DNA of 40,463 nucleotides from an uncultured Candidatus Actinomarina sp. (GTDB lineage: Bacteria; Actinomycetota; Acidimicrobiia; Actinomarinales; Actinomarinaceae): positions 1-40,463 of the forward strand of contig CACHJT010000009.1 in the NCBI GenBank assembly GCA_902580215.1, read 5' to 3'. Under the pieces are notes generated by a model. The model did no database searches. It was not told the DNA's origin and was given only the letters and a program-made list of their open reading frames with translations. The position numbers and the translations under genes are program-made. Shown here piece after piece: positions 15,529-23,994 of this stretch; position 1 is the stretch's first letter; each line of letters opens with the position of its first letter.

Positions 15529-17766
15529 TTGAAGGTTTTTGAGTTAGCTAAAAAGTTAGGTAGATCCTCAAAAGAAATCTTGCAAGCTGCTGATCATCTA
15601 GAGATATTGATAAAAAGTCATTTATCAAGTTTAAGCGAAGAAGAAGTTAAGCAAATTATAAAATATTTTAGAAAAAGAAGATTCCTTTTATTTTATAAAA
15701 AATACTTTTCTTTGTTTCTTTTAATTTTTTTGTTAACAATATTATTTACCATAATTAACCCTCAGTCTGTTATGTCTGGCGAAGTAAACGCTTCTGTAAA
15801 TGAATTAGGAGAATTAACTTTAGATTGGGAATTTGATAATTCCGCAGAAAGTGCAATTTTAGTTATTGAGACAGATTCAGAATTATTTTTAATTGAAGTG
15901 TTTGAGAGTGGTGGAAGCACAATAGAGTGTTGTTATGATGAAAATTTAGCCGTTACATTATTATTAACTGATAAACAGGGTAATGAAGAAGAGCTCGAGA
16001 CTAAAAATATAGAAGTTTCAAATAATATTTCAACCACTTCTACTTCATCAACATCAACAACAACGCCCTCTACTTCATCGACATCAACTTCTTCTTCAAC
16101 TACATCAACTACAATACTTCTAGAATGTAATGATCAAAATTTTAAACCATACACACTTTATGATTCTGATGGCAATGCTAATACCGTATTGACCTGTAGA
16201 AACGAAAAAGATGCGCTTGAATCAGGTTATATTTACACTATTAATCCAAAGCCAACATCTACTCAGCCAACCACTACAACTACTCAGCCAACCACTACAA
16301 CTACTCAGCCAACCACTACAACTACTCTATTTAATTTATTACCTGAATCAGAAGAAATACTAAGAAAAAAATATAAATGTGAATTAGGTATAAATAAAAA
16401 AGGAGAGGAACTTTATTATTTTCAATTTACTTCAACTATCAAAAGTGATACCAGAGATTTAAAATATAGACTCTCATACAGTATCAATGGCAATAACTTT
16501 AAAGATACAAAACTTAAAAAATTTCCAAAAAAACAAAGTAGAGATTTAACGATAAAGTACAAAAGGTTCTTTTCAAGGAAAAAATTTCAGATAGAGACTT
16601 TTGAATACTCTTTTAAATATGAATATCCAAATGGAGATATTGGAGAAACATCTGTTTATACAGTGGATAAAAAACTTCCTTGTGGTTTTTATGGTCAAGT
16701 CCCTACTACCACTACCACTAGTATTCCAATAGTAGATAGAAATTTTAGATTAAACGATGATACTGATTTAAGAACTCCAAACACGACCGTATCAACTACA
16801 ACTTCTTCTTCAACTACATCAACTACAACTTCTTCTTCAACTACATCAACTACAACTTCTTCTTCAACTACTACACTTCCAGAATGTAATGATCAAGATT
16901 TTAAACCTTACACTTTATGGGATTCAGATGGTAATGGAAATACAGTAATGACTTGTAGCAATGAACAAGATGCTTTAGATTCTGGATATACATTTACTGT
17001 TAATCCAAAACCACCCCCACCTACAACAACTACTACCTCTACAACAACAACTACTACTATTCCTGACCCATCCTCAACAGTCTCACAATCTCTTGGATCA
17101 TGTTCTGGTCCGTCAGGCACTAGAACTTCTACTTTAAGCATTACAAATAATGAAAGCTATACAGCTTATTATCTAGTTGAGTATTCGACAAATAGTGGAA
17201 GTAGTTTCACGACTGCACAAACAAATCAATCTATTTCTGGTGGTACCACAAATACAACTAATACGGTTGTTGTATCAGATGGTGGGTCAATTACATGGAG
17301 ATATAAAGACTCAAGAACATCGAATGATTTTTCTAATGCAACTTATGTAACATTAAGTACAAGCGACACAGTGGACTGTCCAGATGGATATTATGTAAAT
17401 GTTGATGGGTCCAATACATATGCTTTGAACGTCGAATGTAGAAAATGGAATGACACTACAAAAGTTAGGTTTAGAGCTAATCCCTGGTGGGGAGATTATA
17501 ACTTAGCTAAAGATTATATGTTTGCTTTAATTGCATTAACTGGTGATTATGACAATGGTGACATTAGCGTAGATGTAGAAGACTATTTTGATTATTCTCA
17601 ATTTACATGTGGAGTTGTTCCAGGTGCTTACTTCGCATATCAAAAAGGTTTCGTTCAATTTATTGGACAAGCAATAACATCTCCTTCATGGAATTCAACA
17701 ACTGATGTTGAAGATGGTTCTAGCAATAATAGAGATTTTTACATATTTTCTGAATTAGTACCTTAA
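15529..17766 (+). CDS. IF2_N-domain membrane protein with Thr/Ser-rich repetitive ectodomain
   Basis: Residues 1-45 (MKVFELAKKLGRSSKEILQA and on to the LSSLSEEEVKQI helix) look like the IF-2 N-terminal domain. A basic stretch and one membrane segment (about 60-78) follow, then an exported part of about 665 residues. The ectodomain has Thr/Ser linkers (about 165-198, 243-265, 423-450, 496-512), two copies of a 43-residue CNDQ module (199-241 and 452-495, with YTL.DSDGN.NTV.TC and DAL.SGY), a beta-rich middle domain with paired Cys, and a C-terminal part with SCSGPSGTRTSTLSITNN. The start is TTG with GAGG at 15517-15520. Role unknown: perhaps adhesion or envelope attachment. It overlaps the MFS gene by 4 nt, tail to tail. 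Confidence 0.75.
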   Translation: MKVFELAKKLGRSSKEILQAADHLEILIKSHLSSLSEEEVKQIIKYFRKRRFLLFYKKYFSLFLLIFLLTILFTIINPQSVMSGEVNASVNELGELTLDWEFDNSAESAILVIETDSELFLIEVFESGGSTIECCYDENLAVTLLLTDKQGNEEELETKNIEVSNNISTTSTSSTSTTTPSTSSTSTSSSTTSTTILLECNDQNFKPYTLYDSDGNANTVLTCRNEKDALESGYIYTINPKPTSTQPTTTTTQPTTTTTQPTTTTTLFNLLPESEEILRKKYKCELGINKKGEELYYFQFTSTIKSDTRDLKYRLSYSINGNNFKDTKLKKFPKKQSRDLTIKYKRFFSRKKFQIETFEYSFKYEYPNGDIGETSVYTVDKKLPCGFYGQVPTTTTTSIPIVDRNFRLNDDTDLRTPNTTVSTTTSSSTTSTTTSSSTTSTTTSSSTTTLPECNDQDFKPYTLWDSDGNGNTVMTCSNEQDALDSGYTFTVNPKPPPPTTTTTSTTTTTTIPDPSSTVSQSLGSCSGPSGTRTSTLSITNNESYTAYYLVEYSTNSGSSFTTAQTNQSISGGTTNTTNTVVVSDGGSITWRYKDSRTSNDFSNATYVTLSTSDTVDCPDGYYVNVDGSNTYALNVECRKWNDTTKVRFRANPWWGDYNLAKDYMFALIALTGDYDNGDISVDVEDYFDYSQFTCGVVPGAYFAYQKGFVQFIGQAITSPSWNSTTDVEDGSSNNRDFYIFSELVP
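16087..16113 (+). repeat. 27-bp Thr/Ser linker unit, distant copy
   Basis: The same 27-mer (starting ACTTCTTCTTCAACTACATC) that is tandemly repeated at 16801-16854 also stands here, just before the first CNDQ module. It encodes TSSSTTSTT. Confidence 0.8.
16261..16323 (+). repeat. Three exact 21-bp tandem repeats (TQPTTTT)
   Basis: The unit begins ACTCAGCCAACCACTACAAC and occurs three times in a row without a mismatch, encoding (TQPTTTT)3 in the linker after the first CNDQ module. Exact identity, including codon choice, points to recent slippage or copy-number change. Confidence 0.9.
16801..16869 (+). repeat. Tandem 27-bp Thr/Ser linker repeats (2.5 copies)
   Basis: Two exact copies (16801-16827, 16828-16854) and a partial third copy encode TSSSTTSTT units, ahead of the second CNDQ module. 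Each module is therefore preceded by the same linker sequence, which indicates duplication of linker plus module. Confidence 0.88.
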
Positions 17767-19001
17767 GCTATATCTAAATCCTTCCAAATTTTTCTTGTAG
17801 ATAAATACCAAACAAATCCAAATATGAAACCTAATACGGGAAATAGCTTAAAGACAAAAAGCACACCATATACAGTTGCAAGGTATCCAATCATAAGGGT
17901 TGAAATTGTATTCATAAAAAAATAAAGTGAATAATCAATTCCAGCAATTCTTCCCCTGAGCCTGTCTGGTGTCAGTACTTGTAATCCATATGTAGAAAAC
18001 GCCCACTGAGAACCACCACCAGAATGTCCAAGGATTAATAAGAACACTGTTAGGTACAGTGATACCGAGAACGGTATAAAGAAATAAAATAAACCCCAGG
18101 CCATGATGGTTATGCCGATTGTGTTCAGTAGTTTTCCATCTGTGCTTCCAAAAAAATATCTAATTGCAATTGGACCAATCAGTGCACCAACGCCTCTTGC
18201 ACCAAACATAAGACCTGTACCAAAGTCTCCAGTTTTATATATATCATAAGAGAGAACAGTAAACAAAGAGAGTAAACCGCTAGCTGAGATACTAAAGGTT
18301 GCTTTTGTAATAATTAAGGAAAAAATTTCTTTCTTTGATGCAGCATATTTAAGACCTTCTTTATAACTTATATCCTCTTCTTCATCTTTATCTTGAGATT
18401 TTTCACTCAAATTTTTCTTTATCGAGAAGACTATTAAAGCTGAAAGCACAAAGGTTAAACTATCGATTGCAAATAACATATTTCTACTGATTACTGTTGT
18501 TAAGTAACCACCAAGACCAGCTCCTAGACCGGCCATCACACCCCAGCTTGAAAAAAATATAACATTTGCTTCAGCTAAATTTTCCTTTTTTACAACGTTT
18601 GGCAAAGCTGCATCAGAAGTAGGCATGTATGGAGAACCTACAACGGACAGCAATCCAAATGAAAACAAAATAAACACTACATTTTCAGTTGTGACTGCGT
18701 AAAGAATTAACAACACCGTCATTCCTGATAAGAACTCTGAAATTGCGATTATTTTTTTCCTGTCGAATCTATCTGCCAAGTAACCACCAAAGCTTCCAAG
18801 CATAAACAACGGCGCACTCTGAACCACTAACACAAGAGAGGTGATAAATGGATTTTCAGTTAACTCGTAAATTATACCTAAGAGAGGCACAGTTAATAAC
18901 CAATCTCCACCTAGTGTGATTAAACGAGCAGCAAATAGTTTACGAAAGTTTTGGTTTTGCGTAAGTAGTACTCTATATTTTTGAAAATTTTCCATTTGCA
19001 T
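17763..19001 (-). CDS. MFS transporter (MFS_3 / exporter-like)
   Basis: Twelve-helix secondary transporter, probably an exporter. The N-terminal pattern FRKLFAARLITLGGDWLLTV, the loop GGYLADRFDRKK after the second helix (the MFS motif A), and a mid-protein charged loop (SEKSQDKDEEED, about 213-224) are typical of MFS_3 proteins related to macrolide or enterobactin exporters. At 412 residues it is full length. The ATG at 19001 is used here; the ATG two codons later is equally possible, since a TACAGT lies only 4 nt before the first one. Its 3' end overlaps the IF2_N-domain gene by 4 nt. The substrate is unknown. Confidence 0.85.
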   Translation of the reverse strand: MQMENFQKYRVLLTQNQNFRKLFAARLITLGGDWLLTVPLLGIIYELTENPFITSLVLVVQSAPLFMLGSFGGYLADRFDRKKIIAISEFLSGMTVLLILYAVTTENVVFILFSFGLLSVVGSPYMPTSDAALPNVVKKENLAEANVIFFSSWGVMAGLGAGLGGYLTTVISRNMLFAIDSLTFVLSALIVFSIKKNLSEKSQDKDEEEDISYKEGLKYAASKKEIFSLIITKATFSISASGLLSLFTVLSYDIYKTGDFGTGLMFGARGVGALIGPIAIRYFFGSTDGKLLNTIGITIMAWGLFYFFIPFSVSLYLTVFLLILGHSGGGSQWAFSTYGLQVLTPDRLRGRIAGIDYSLYFFMNTISTLMIGYLATVYGVLFVFKLFPVLGFIFGFVWYLSTRKIWKDLDIA

Positions 19002-19047
19002 TTCAACTGTAACTGAATTGAGAAATAACTACTATACTTTAACAATA

Positions 19048-19755
19048 ATGAAAACTGCACTTGTAACCGGTGGAACAAGAGGTATAGGACTTTCCACTGC
19101 TCAAAAATTTATTGAACAAGGTTGGAATGTATATATTACATCTAGAAAAGAGGAGAATCTAGAAGCGGTACTTTCTGAAAATTCACAGTTAAAGGGTTTC
19201 GTTGCAAGAGCAGATGATCTTGCTGCTGCAACTGAGACTTGTAATAAAATTGTCGATGAAACAGGGTCTTTAGATGTTTTAATTAACAATGCTGGCACAA
19301 ATCCCTCTGGTGGTAGTTTGCTTGATGTTGATTTGTCAGCAGTACAAAAAACATGGGATGTAAATTTAATGGGTCCTTTAATGTGGACAAGAGAAGCTGT
19401 AAAAGCTGGATTAAAAGAATCTGTTTTGAATGTTTGTTCTGTTGGTGGAATTAAGCCTGCGCACTACATGGGTGCTTACAATATTTCAAAAGCCGGATTA
19501 ATTTATATGACAAAACAACTAGCAATGGAACTCGCACCTGATATTAGAGTGAATGGTATTGCTCCCGCTGTAGTTAAAACTAAGCTTTCAGAAATGCTCT
19601 GGGCAGGTGATGAACAGGGAAGTGCAGACCTCCATGCTCTTAAAAAACTAGGAGAACCAGAAGATATTGCTAGTTTGATTTACTTTCTTTCAAGTGATGA
19701 TGCATCATGGATTACAGGCGAAGTTGTAACCATTGATGGAGGCTTTCTTCTCTAA
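19048..19755 (+). CDS. Short-chain dehydrogenase/reductase
   Basis: NAD(P)-dependent oxidoreductase of the classical SDR family. MKTALVTGGTRGIGLSTAQK holds the TGxxxGIG cofactor motif, followed by VLINNAG, the SV..G serine region (VCSVGGIKPAHYMGAYNISK) with the catalytic YxxxK, and the C-terminal ITGEVVTIDGG. The ATG at 19048 was chosen over an upstream TTG (19018) because the canonical N-terminus begins here. TATACT (19033-19038) lies 9 nt before it. At 235 residues it is normal length. The substrate is not predictable. It is directly adjacent, tail to tail, to the SbtA-like gene. Confidence 0.9.
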   Translation: MKTALVTGGTRGIGLSTAQKFIEQGWNVYITSRKEENLEAVLSENSQLKGFVARADDLAAATETCNKIVDETGSLDVLINNAGTNPSGGSLLDVDLSAVQKTWDVNLMGPLMWTREAVKAGLKESVLNVCSVGGIKPAHYMGAYNISKAGLIYMTKQLAMELAPDIRVNGIAPAVVKTKLSEMLWAGDEQGSADLHALKKLGEPEDIASLIYFLSSDDASWITGEVVTIDGGFLL

Positions 19756-20694
19756 TCAGCCAATAAAGTATTTAGCTAATTCGTTATACAAAGGTATTCC
19801 AACAATGATATTGAATGGAAATGTGACACCCAAACTAAGTCCAAGGTATATAGCAGGATTTGCATTTGGTATAGCGTCTTTTACAACTGCTGGTACTGCA
19901 ATATAGCTTGCACTTGCTGTTAACACCATAAGCAATGTTGCGTTGCCGACAGAAAAATTAAAGTTTAGAGATGCCAATAAAGCAATAATAGAACCAATCA
20001 ATGGAGTACATAAAGCAAAAGCAATTAGGCTAGCTCCTTTACCTTTAAGTTCTCCAATTCTCTTTGCGACCCTAGTTCCCATAACAAATAAAAACACATA
20101 TAAAACGTAATCAAATATTTCAACAATTATGAAATCTAAATTAGATAAAAGTGTTTGATTGACAAAATATCCTATAAACAAGGATGAGATCAAAATGATA
20201 TTTGGTATTTCTAAAAATGCTGTCTTAATAGTCTCAAAATTATTACTTTCATTTTGTTTGTTTTGTGTAACTAAATAGAGTGCCATAAATATTGCTGGGA
20301 ACTCCATCACAACTAAAACAGCAGACATATAGTTATCAAAGTTTTGATTAGTACTTGTAAGATATGCAATAGCTGTCACAAATGTAACAGCACTTACTGA
20401 TCCGTAAGTTCCAGAGAGTGCGGCTGCATCGTCACTATTGAGTAAATTTTTAAGATAAAGATAAGCAATAATTGGAATTAAAAGAGCAAACACTACTCCA
20501 AGTGTTAATGCGCTTATAACTTCATTTATAAATCCATTTTCTTGAAGGCTTGCACCACCTTTAAGTCCCAGTGAAAGCAACAAATAATATCCCAAGTATT
20601 TAGAAATAGAGTTAGGAAGAATTAATTTAAATAGAGTTCCAATCAGAATTCCTAAAAGGAACAATAGTAGTGCTGGATTAAGTATGGCTTCCAT
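19756..20694 (-). CDS. SbtA-type sodium-dependent bicarbonate permease family protein
   Basis: Polytopic membrane protein with about ten helices, of the family named for the cyanobacterial Na+/HCO3- symporter SbtA. Diagnostic segments are ALSGTYGSVSAVTFVTAIAY (the SbtA GSVSAVTF signature) and the inverted-repeat counterpart LLMVLTASASYIAVPAVV. At 312 residues it is close to the shorter bacterial members. No SbtB (PII-like) gene is next to it. In a presumed heterotroph or photoheterotroph it would supply bicarbonate for anaplerosis, or transport another anion; this is inference. Confidence 0.82.
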   Translation of the reverse strand: MEAILNPALLLFLLGILIGTLFKLILPNSISKYLGYYLLLSLGLKGGASLQENGFINEVISALTLGVVFALLIPIIAYLYLKNLLNSDDAAALSGTYGSVSAVTFVTAIAYLTSTNQNFDNYMSAVLVVMEFPAIFMALYLVTQNKQNESNNFETIKTAFLEIPNIILISSLFIGYFVNQTLLSNLDFIIVEIFDYVLYVFLFVMGTRVAKRIGELKGKGASLIAFALCTPLIGSIIALLASLNFNFSVGNATLLMVLTASASYIAVPAVVKDAIPNANPAIYLGLSLGVTFPFNIIVGIPLYNELAKYFIG

Positions 20695-20744
20695 TCAAAT
20701 AAAAATGATAGTTAAGTAACAGATTTGTACTGTAGTAATAAAAA

Positions 20745-21506
20745 TTATTTTATTTTTCTTACTAACTCTTCAACTCTATTGATGTCAACCCTTTTAGCTA
20801 CATCGTTTTCAAATTTAAAACTAGTACCTACAATCAGTATGTCTGCCAAATCTTGATAGGCATCTACATTTGTTGAAGTTACTCCTGATCCAATAGCCAG
20901 TTTACCAGTTGGAACAATGTTTCTTACTTTTTGTAAATCTTCAATATTTATTTCATGTCCAGTACCATCTCCTGTAACAATCACCACATCTGCACCAGCT
21001 CTATGAATCAATTCTTCTGCATGGTTTTCAATTTTTGAACCGGGAGGTGGTACAGCATGTTTAACAAATACATCAGCATAAATTTCTACATAACTATTGA
21101 GGCTTGATTTAAACTGATTAACTCCGTGAGCATCACCTTCTATAACGCCCTGATCGGTGAACATAGTGTTATTTAAAACATTGATTCTTACAAACTGTGA
21201 TTTAGTAGCCTCGGCAATTGCAAGAGCTGCAATACCATCATTTCTTAGAACATTTATTCCAACTTTAATATCTCTTTCTATTGATAAATTTTCTACAACT
21301 GTAGTAAAGCTAGCAAGAGTACGTTTAGAAATATCATCTTTCACAAAAGGAGTGTCTCCAAAATTTTCAATTATGATTCCATCAACACCACCATAAACTA
21401 AACTATTAACATCTTCTTGTGCGGAATCAATAATTTCATCAATAGTTAACCTGTTAGAAGGGGAGCCAGGGAGGCTTTTTAAGTGAACTACTCCATAAAC
21501 TTGCAT
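20745..21506 (-). CDS. BtpA/SgcQ family TIM-barrel protein
   Basis: Member of the BtpA family, a TIM-barrel group named after a cyanobacterial photosystem I biogenesis factor but widespread in non-photosynthetic microbes. Typical segments are the opening YGVVHLKSLPGSP, GGVDGIIIENFGD, KVGINVLRNDG, FVRINVLNNTMFTDQG, and a phosphate-binding style end LAIGSGVTSTNVDAY ... ILIVGTSFK. At 253 residues it is complete. Its start codon overlaps the stop of the upstream gene by one base (TAATG), so the two are coupled. The enzymatic role is unknown; photosynthesis is not implied. Confidence 0.85.
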   Translation of the reverse strand: MQVYGVVHLKSLPGSPSNRLTIDEIIDSAQEDVNSLVYGGVDGIIIENFGDTPFVKDDISKRTLASFTTVVENLSIERDIKVGINVLRNDGIAALAIAEATKSQFVRINVLNNTMFTDQGVIEGDAHGVNQFKSSLNSYVEIYADVFVKHAVPPPGSKIENHAEELIHRAGADVVIVTGDGTGHEINIEDLQKVRNIVPTGKLAIGSGVTSTNVDAYQDLADILIVGTSFKFENDVAKRVDINRVEELVRKIK

Positions 21507-22270
21507 TATATTTTTACGTGATTAAATTTAACGAATTTTTTGGCAAAATCACCTTCAGTAGAAAGTGTAAGTTTATGACCTTTGGGTACTCTACCAGTAA
21601 CCACTCTACACCAGTCACTAGCATTTCCTTTTATACTATTTTCGCTTTCTTCATCACCAAACTGCCAAGCCTTATATTCTGGTCCGATTAGCTCTATTCT
21701 TAAATCTTGATATTTAGTTTTATTGACCTTACTTGCTCGTTCTGCATTTAGCCATCCAAAAAGCGCTACGTGCTCAACGCGAACAGTGTCTTCGTAATCT
21801 TTTTTCATTGCATCATAAACATCTAAACTGTGTGCCCATGTCTCTGCCAGTTTTGTGACTGCGAACGTTCTACAATCAATTTCATTTTTCCACCAAGTTA
21901 ATTTTTTTCCTGGAGATGATTTAGCTAATGTTTCAATGACAGAAGCTCTAGACATTCTCCACCATTCAATAACATCTTGTGGTCTCATGTCATTTCCTTT
22001 TTTAATCGCTTCTTTTTCAAATTTTTCTAAACCCTTAGGCCCTTTATATTTATTAAAGTCAGTACCTTTTTTCTTTAGTGCATTGTGAGCAAGATCTTCA
22101 AGAGCTGCAAGGTAGCTGACATGAGCTGTGATATCCCAATTTTTGTATGTAGTTTTAGTATTCCAATTTCTAACAGGAATACTTTGAAGGTATTGATCTA
22201 ATAATTGCTGTTCTGCAACGAGATTACTTAATATTTCTTGCACTTTATTAAGTTTACTTGAGGTCAACAA
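21506..22270 (-). CDS. TIGR03084 / maleylpyruvate isomerase-like (DinB-fold) protein
   Basis: A helical DinB-superfamily protein of the actinobacterial TIGR03084 group, related to mycothiol-dependent maleylpyruvate isomerases. The N-terminal part holds WDITAHVSYLAALEDLA with a metal-ligand His, and a later AETWAHSLDVYDAM supplies the second His region. The C-terminal part resembles the MDMPI C-terminal domain. The start is one of two tandem TTG codons; GGAG lies 4 nt before the first and 7 nt before the second, so the second may be preferred. It is coupled to the BtpA-like gene. The family fits an actinobacterial host that makes mycothiol. Confidence 0.75.
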   Translation of the reverse strand: MLTSSKLNKVQEILSNLVAEQQLLDQYLQSIPVRNWNTKTTYKNWDITAHVSYLAALEDLAHNALKKKGTDFNKYKGPKGLEKFEKEAIKKGNDMRPQDVIEWWRMSRASVIETLAKSSPGKKLTWWKNEIDCRTFAVTKLAETWAHSLDVYDAMKKDYEDTVRVEHVALFGWLNAERASKVNKTKYQDLRIELIGPEYKAWQFGDEESENSIKGNASDWCRVVTGRVPKGHKLTLSTEGDFAKKFVKFNHVKI

Positions 22271-22325
22271 TTAACTCCAGTGGCAATTTCATCAAAAAAA
22301 ACTTTTTTTAAAATAAGTTTCTATT

Positions 22326-22331
22326 TATGAT
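22326..22331 (+). promoter_or_regulatory. -10 box of the 71-residue protein gene (leaderless type)
   Basis: TATGAT ends exactly 6 nt before the ATG at 22338 with no Shine-Dalgarno. Confidence 0.45.
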
Positions 22332-22337
22332 GCATTT

Positions 22338-22553
22338 ATGAAGAAAATCTTTAAATTTGTTCTTTTAGCACTTGGATTGAGATATGTTTTAAGGCTTATG
22401 GATGAAAACGTCGATATTAAAATCCAAATTAAAAAGCTTAGAAATGAGTTAGCAAATTTAGAAACTGATGATTTAGAAAATAAATTAAAAGATTTTTTCA
22501 AAAAGTACGACCCAAAATTTAAAGATCAAGAAGAAAATCAGGAAGATTTTTAA
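22338..22553 (+). CDS. Small hypothetical protein with N-terminal hydrophobic helix
   Basis: A 71-residue protein with a basic, hydrophobic N-terminus (MKKIFKFVLLALGLRYVLRL) that could be a short membrane anchor, followed by a charged, heptad-like helix (IQIKKLRNELANLETDDLENKLKDF) and an acidic tail. No known family was recognised. It is supported as a gene by its -10 box, by codon use like its neighbours, and by the next gene starting 12 nt after its stop. Confidence 0.55.
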   Translation: MKKIFKFVLLALGLRYVLRLMDENVDIKIQIKKLRNELANLETDDLENKLKDFFKKYDPKFKDQEENQEDF

Positions 22554-22565
22554 ATTAAGTAATCA

Positions 22566-23015
22566 ATGTGGAGATTACTAGGCAAGTCAGCACATCTCTG
22601 GCCGGAATGGTTTTATAAGTTAATTTCAAAAATTCACTCCAAAATTATAAGATTCAATCACTCTTTCCTTGGTGAAAAAATAATAGGGGACCATATTCTC
22701 TTACTTGAAACTATTGGGAGTAAAACTAATCAAGTTAGAAAAACACCTTTAACTTATGCAAATTTTGAAAATGATTTTATAGTTGCAGCTTCATATAGTG
22801 GAAATGATAAAACACCAGATTGGTTTTATAACCTTTCAACTGACAATCCATTTATCACAATAAACAATGAACGCTTCGAAGCTACTTACGAATTAATCGA
22901 GTCTTCCGAAAAAGAATATTACTGGGGTTTATTAGACGAAGTGTATCCAACGTTTCAAATGTACAGAAAAAGAACAAACAGAGATATCCCTTTAATAAAA
23001 TTTTCTAAAGCTTAG
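22566..23015 (+). CDS. Ddn-like F420 (deazaflavin)-dependent nitroreductase family protein
   Basis: Split-barrel protein of the actinobacterial Ddn/DUF385 family that uses reduced coenzyme F420 for quinone or nitro reduction. Diagnostic are LLLETIGSKTNQVRKTPLTY (the GxxSGxxR.TPL block), FIVAASYSGNDKTPDWFYNL, and the short beta region after it. At 149 residues it is of usual length and has no signal peptide. It supports an F420-using actinobacterial host. Its 3' end overlaps the AAA+ ATPase gene by 11 nt tail to tail. Confidence 0.85.
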   Translation: MWRLLGKSAHLWPEWFYKLISKIHSKIIRFNHSFLGEKIIGDHILLLETIGSKTNQVRKTPLTYANFENDFIVAASYSGNDKTPDWFYNLSTDNPFITINNERFEATYELIESSEKEYYWGLLDEVYPTFQMYRKRTNRDIPLIKFSKA

Positions 23016-23994
23016 GTTTTATAGAAGGCCCTTTTCTAACTATTGTGTTCCACAAAGTTTTGTAATGATCTAAGTCTTCTTTATTAACATGAGGTAATAC
23101 AAAATTTTCCCAAGTATCCTTTAATGGATCTGCTGAGTCAGCATAAACATCTAAGCCAATAGGTATTCTCTCTACTATTGTTCGCAAACTCATAGGGGTT
23201 TCTATATTGATACTTATATCATCTGACATAAATGAGTTGTTAATTTCTGTTGCTAATTTAATGATTAGTTCTCTATATTCTTTTTGAAGTTTGGGATATC
23301 TTTTTTCAAAAATAGCATCTAATTGTTCTTTATTCGGAAAGGGCTTGTCCCATATGACCCACCTATCGGCAAATGCCTTATTTAATGACTGGGTACCCGC
23401 ATAATCTCTCAAACTTGTGGGGTTCATGGTTCCAAAAATATATGTATCTTCTCTTAAAGAAAGAACTTCTCCGTTTGGTAGTTCTAGTTTCCTATGTCTA
23501 TCAAGTAACGAATGAAGGGCAAATAAAACTTCAGGACCTGCTGCGTTAAGCTCCGACAGGTTAACAATTGCTGGTCCTCTTAATGCTCTTGTTAGCTCAC
23601 CATCTTGCCATCTGCTTTCAGTTCCACCCTTACCATCTCCATACAACTGAACAGAACCTAAAAGCGTTACGTCTCTAACTTCTCCTGATAAAGGAATTCT
23701 GTAATATGGAAATCGTAGTTTTGCTGCAAATTGTTCTATGTCATGATCTTTTCCTGTTCCCATATGACCCATTAATGCTATGTGTATAGGAATCTCATTT
23801 TTAAAAGATTTACTTTTTGAATTCATAACCTGTGCAAGTCTGTACTGCATACCTAGGTCTACATAAAATTCATCAACTTCAGGAATTCGATTATTACGTG
23901 AGTCAAAATCTTCTAATTTTTTATCTAATTTACATTCCTCTATTTCAACAGATTGTTTTTCATTATCAGGATTTATAAATTCTTGTGAACCCAT
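23005..23994 (-). CDS. CobS/MoxR-like AAA+ ATPase with altered Walker motifs
   Basis: A MoxR-branch AAA+ ATPase closest in layout to CobS, the cobaltochelatase motor, but with no cobalt pathway genes nearby. Walker A reads GHMGTGKD (76-83), with Asp83 at the position of the Mg2+-binding Ser/Thr. Walker B reads AIVNLSE (142-148), with Ser147 at the position of the usual Asp. Sensor 1 (FGTMNP, Asn191) and the arginine finger region (NKAFADRW, Arg211) look intact. The start overlaps the stop of the VWA gene by one base (TAATG), so the two proteins are made together and probably form a MoxR-VWA machine. At 329 residues it is normal length. Confidence 0.85.
   Translation of the reverse strand: MGSQEFINPDNEKQSVEIEECKLDKKLEDFDSRNNRIPEVDEFYVDLGMQYRLAQVMNSKSKSFKNEIPIHIALMGHMGTGKDHDIEQFAAKLRFPYYRIPLSGEVRDVTLLGSVQLYGDGKGGTESRWQDGELTRALRGPAIVNLSELNAAGPEVLFALHSLLDRHRKLELPNGEVLSLREDTYIFGTMNPTSLRDYAGTQSLNKAFADRWVIWDKPFPNKEQLDAIFEKRYPKLQKEYRELIIKLATEINNSFMSDDISINIETPMSLRTIVERIPIGLDVYADSADPLKDTWENFVLPHVNKEDLDHYKTLWNTIVRKGPSIKPKL

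Noticed and set aside
16261-16323. Three regular repeats as a CRISPR array
   Set aside because: The units are directly adjacent, in frame with the coding sequence, and have no spacers.
16908-17141. A 77-codon open frame on the minus strand
   Set aside because: Its Val-rich content is simply the complement of the Thr-codon-rich linker of the surface protein.
19018-19047. Upstream TTG as start of the SDR gene
   Set aside because: The extra ten residues precede the canonical MKTALVTGG start and contain the TATACT box, so they are probably not translated.
20745-21506. BtpA-like protein as evidence for photosystem I
   Set aside because: The family is widespread in non-photosynthetic microbes and no photosynthesis genes are present.
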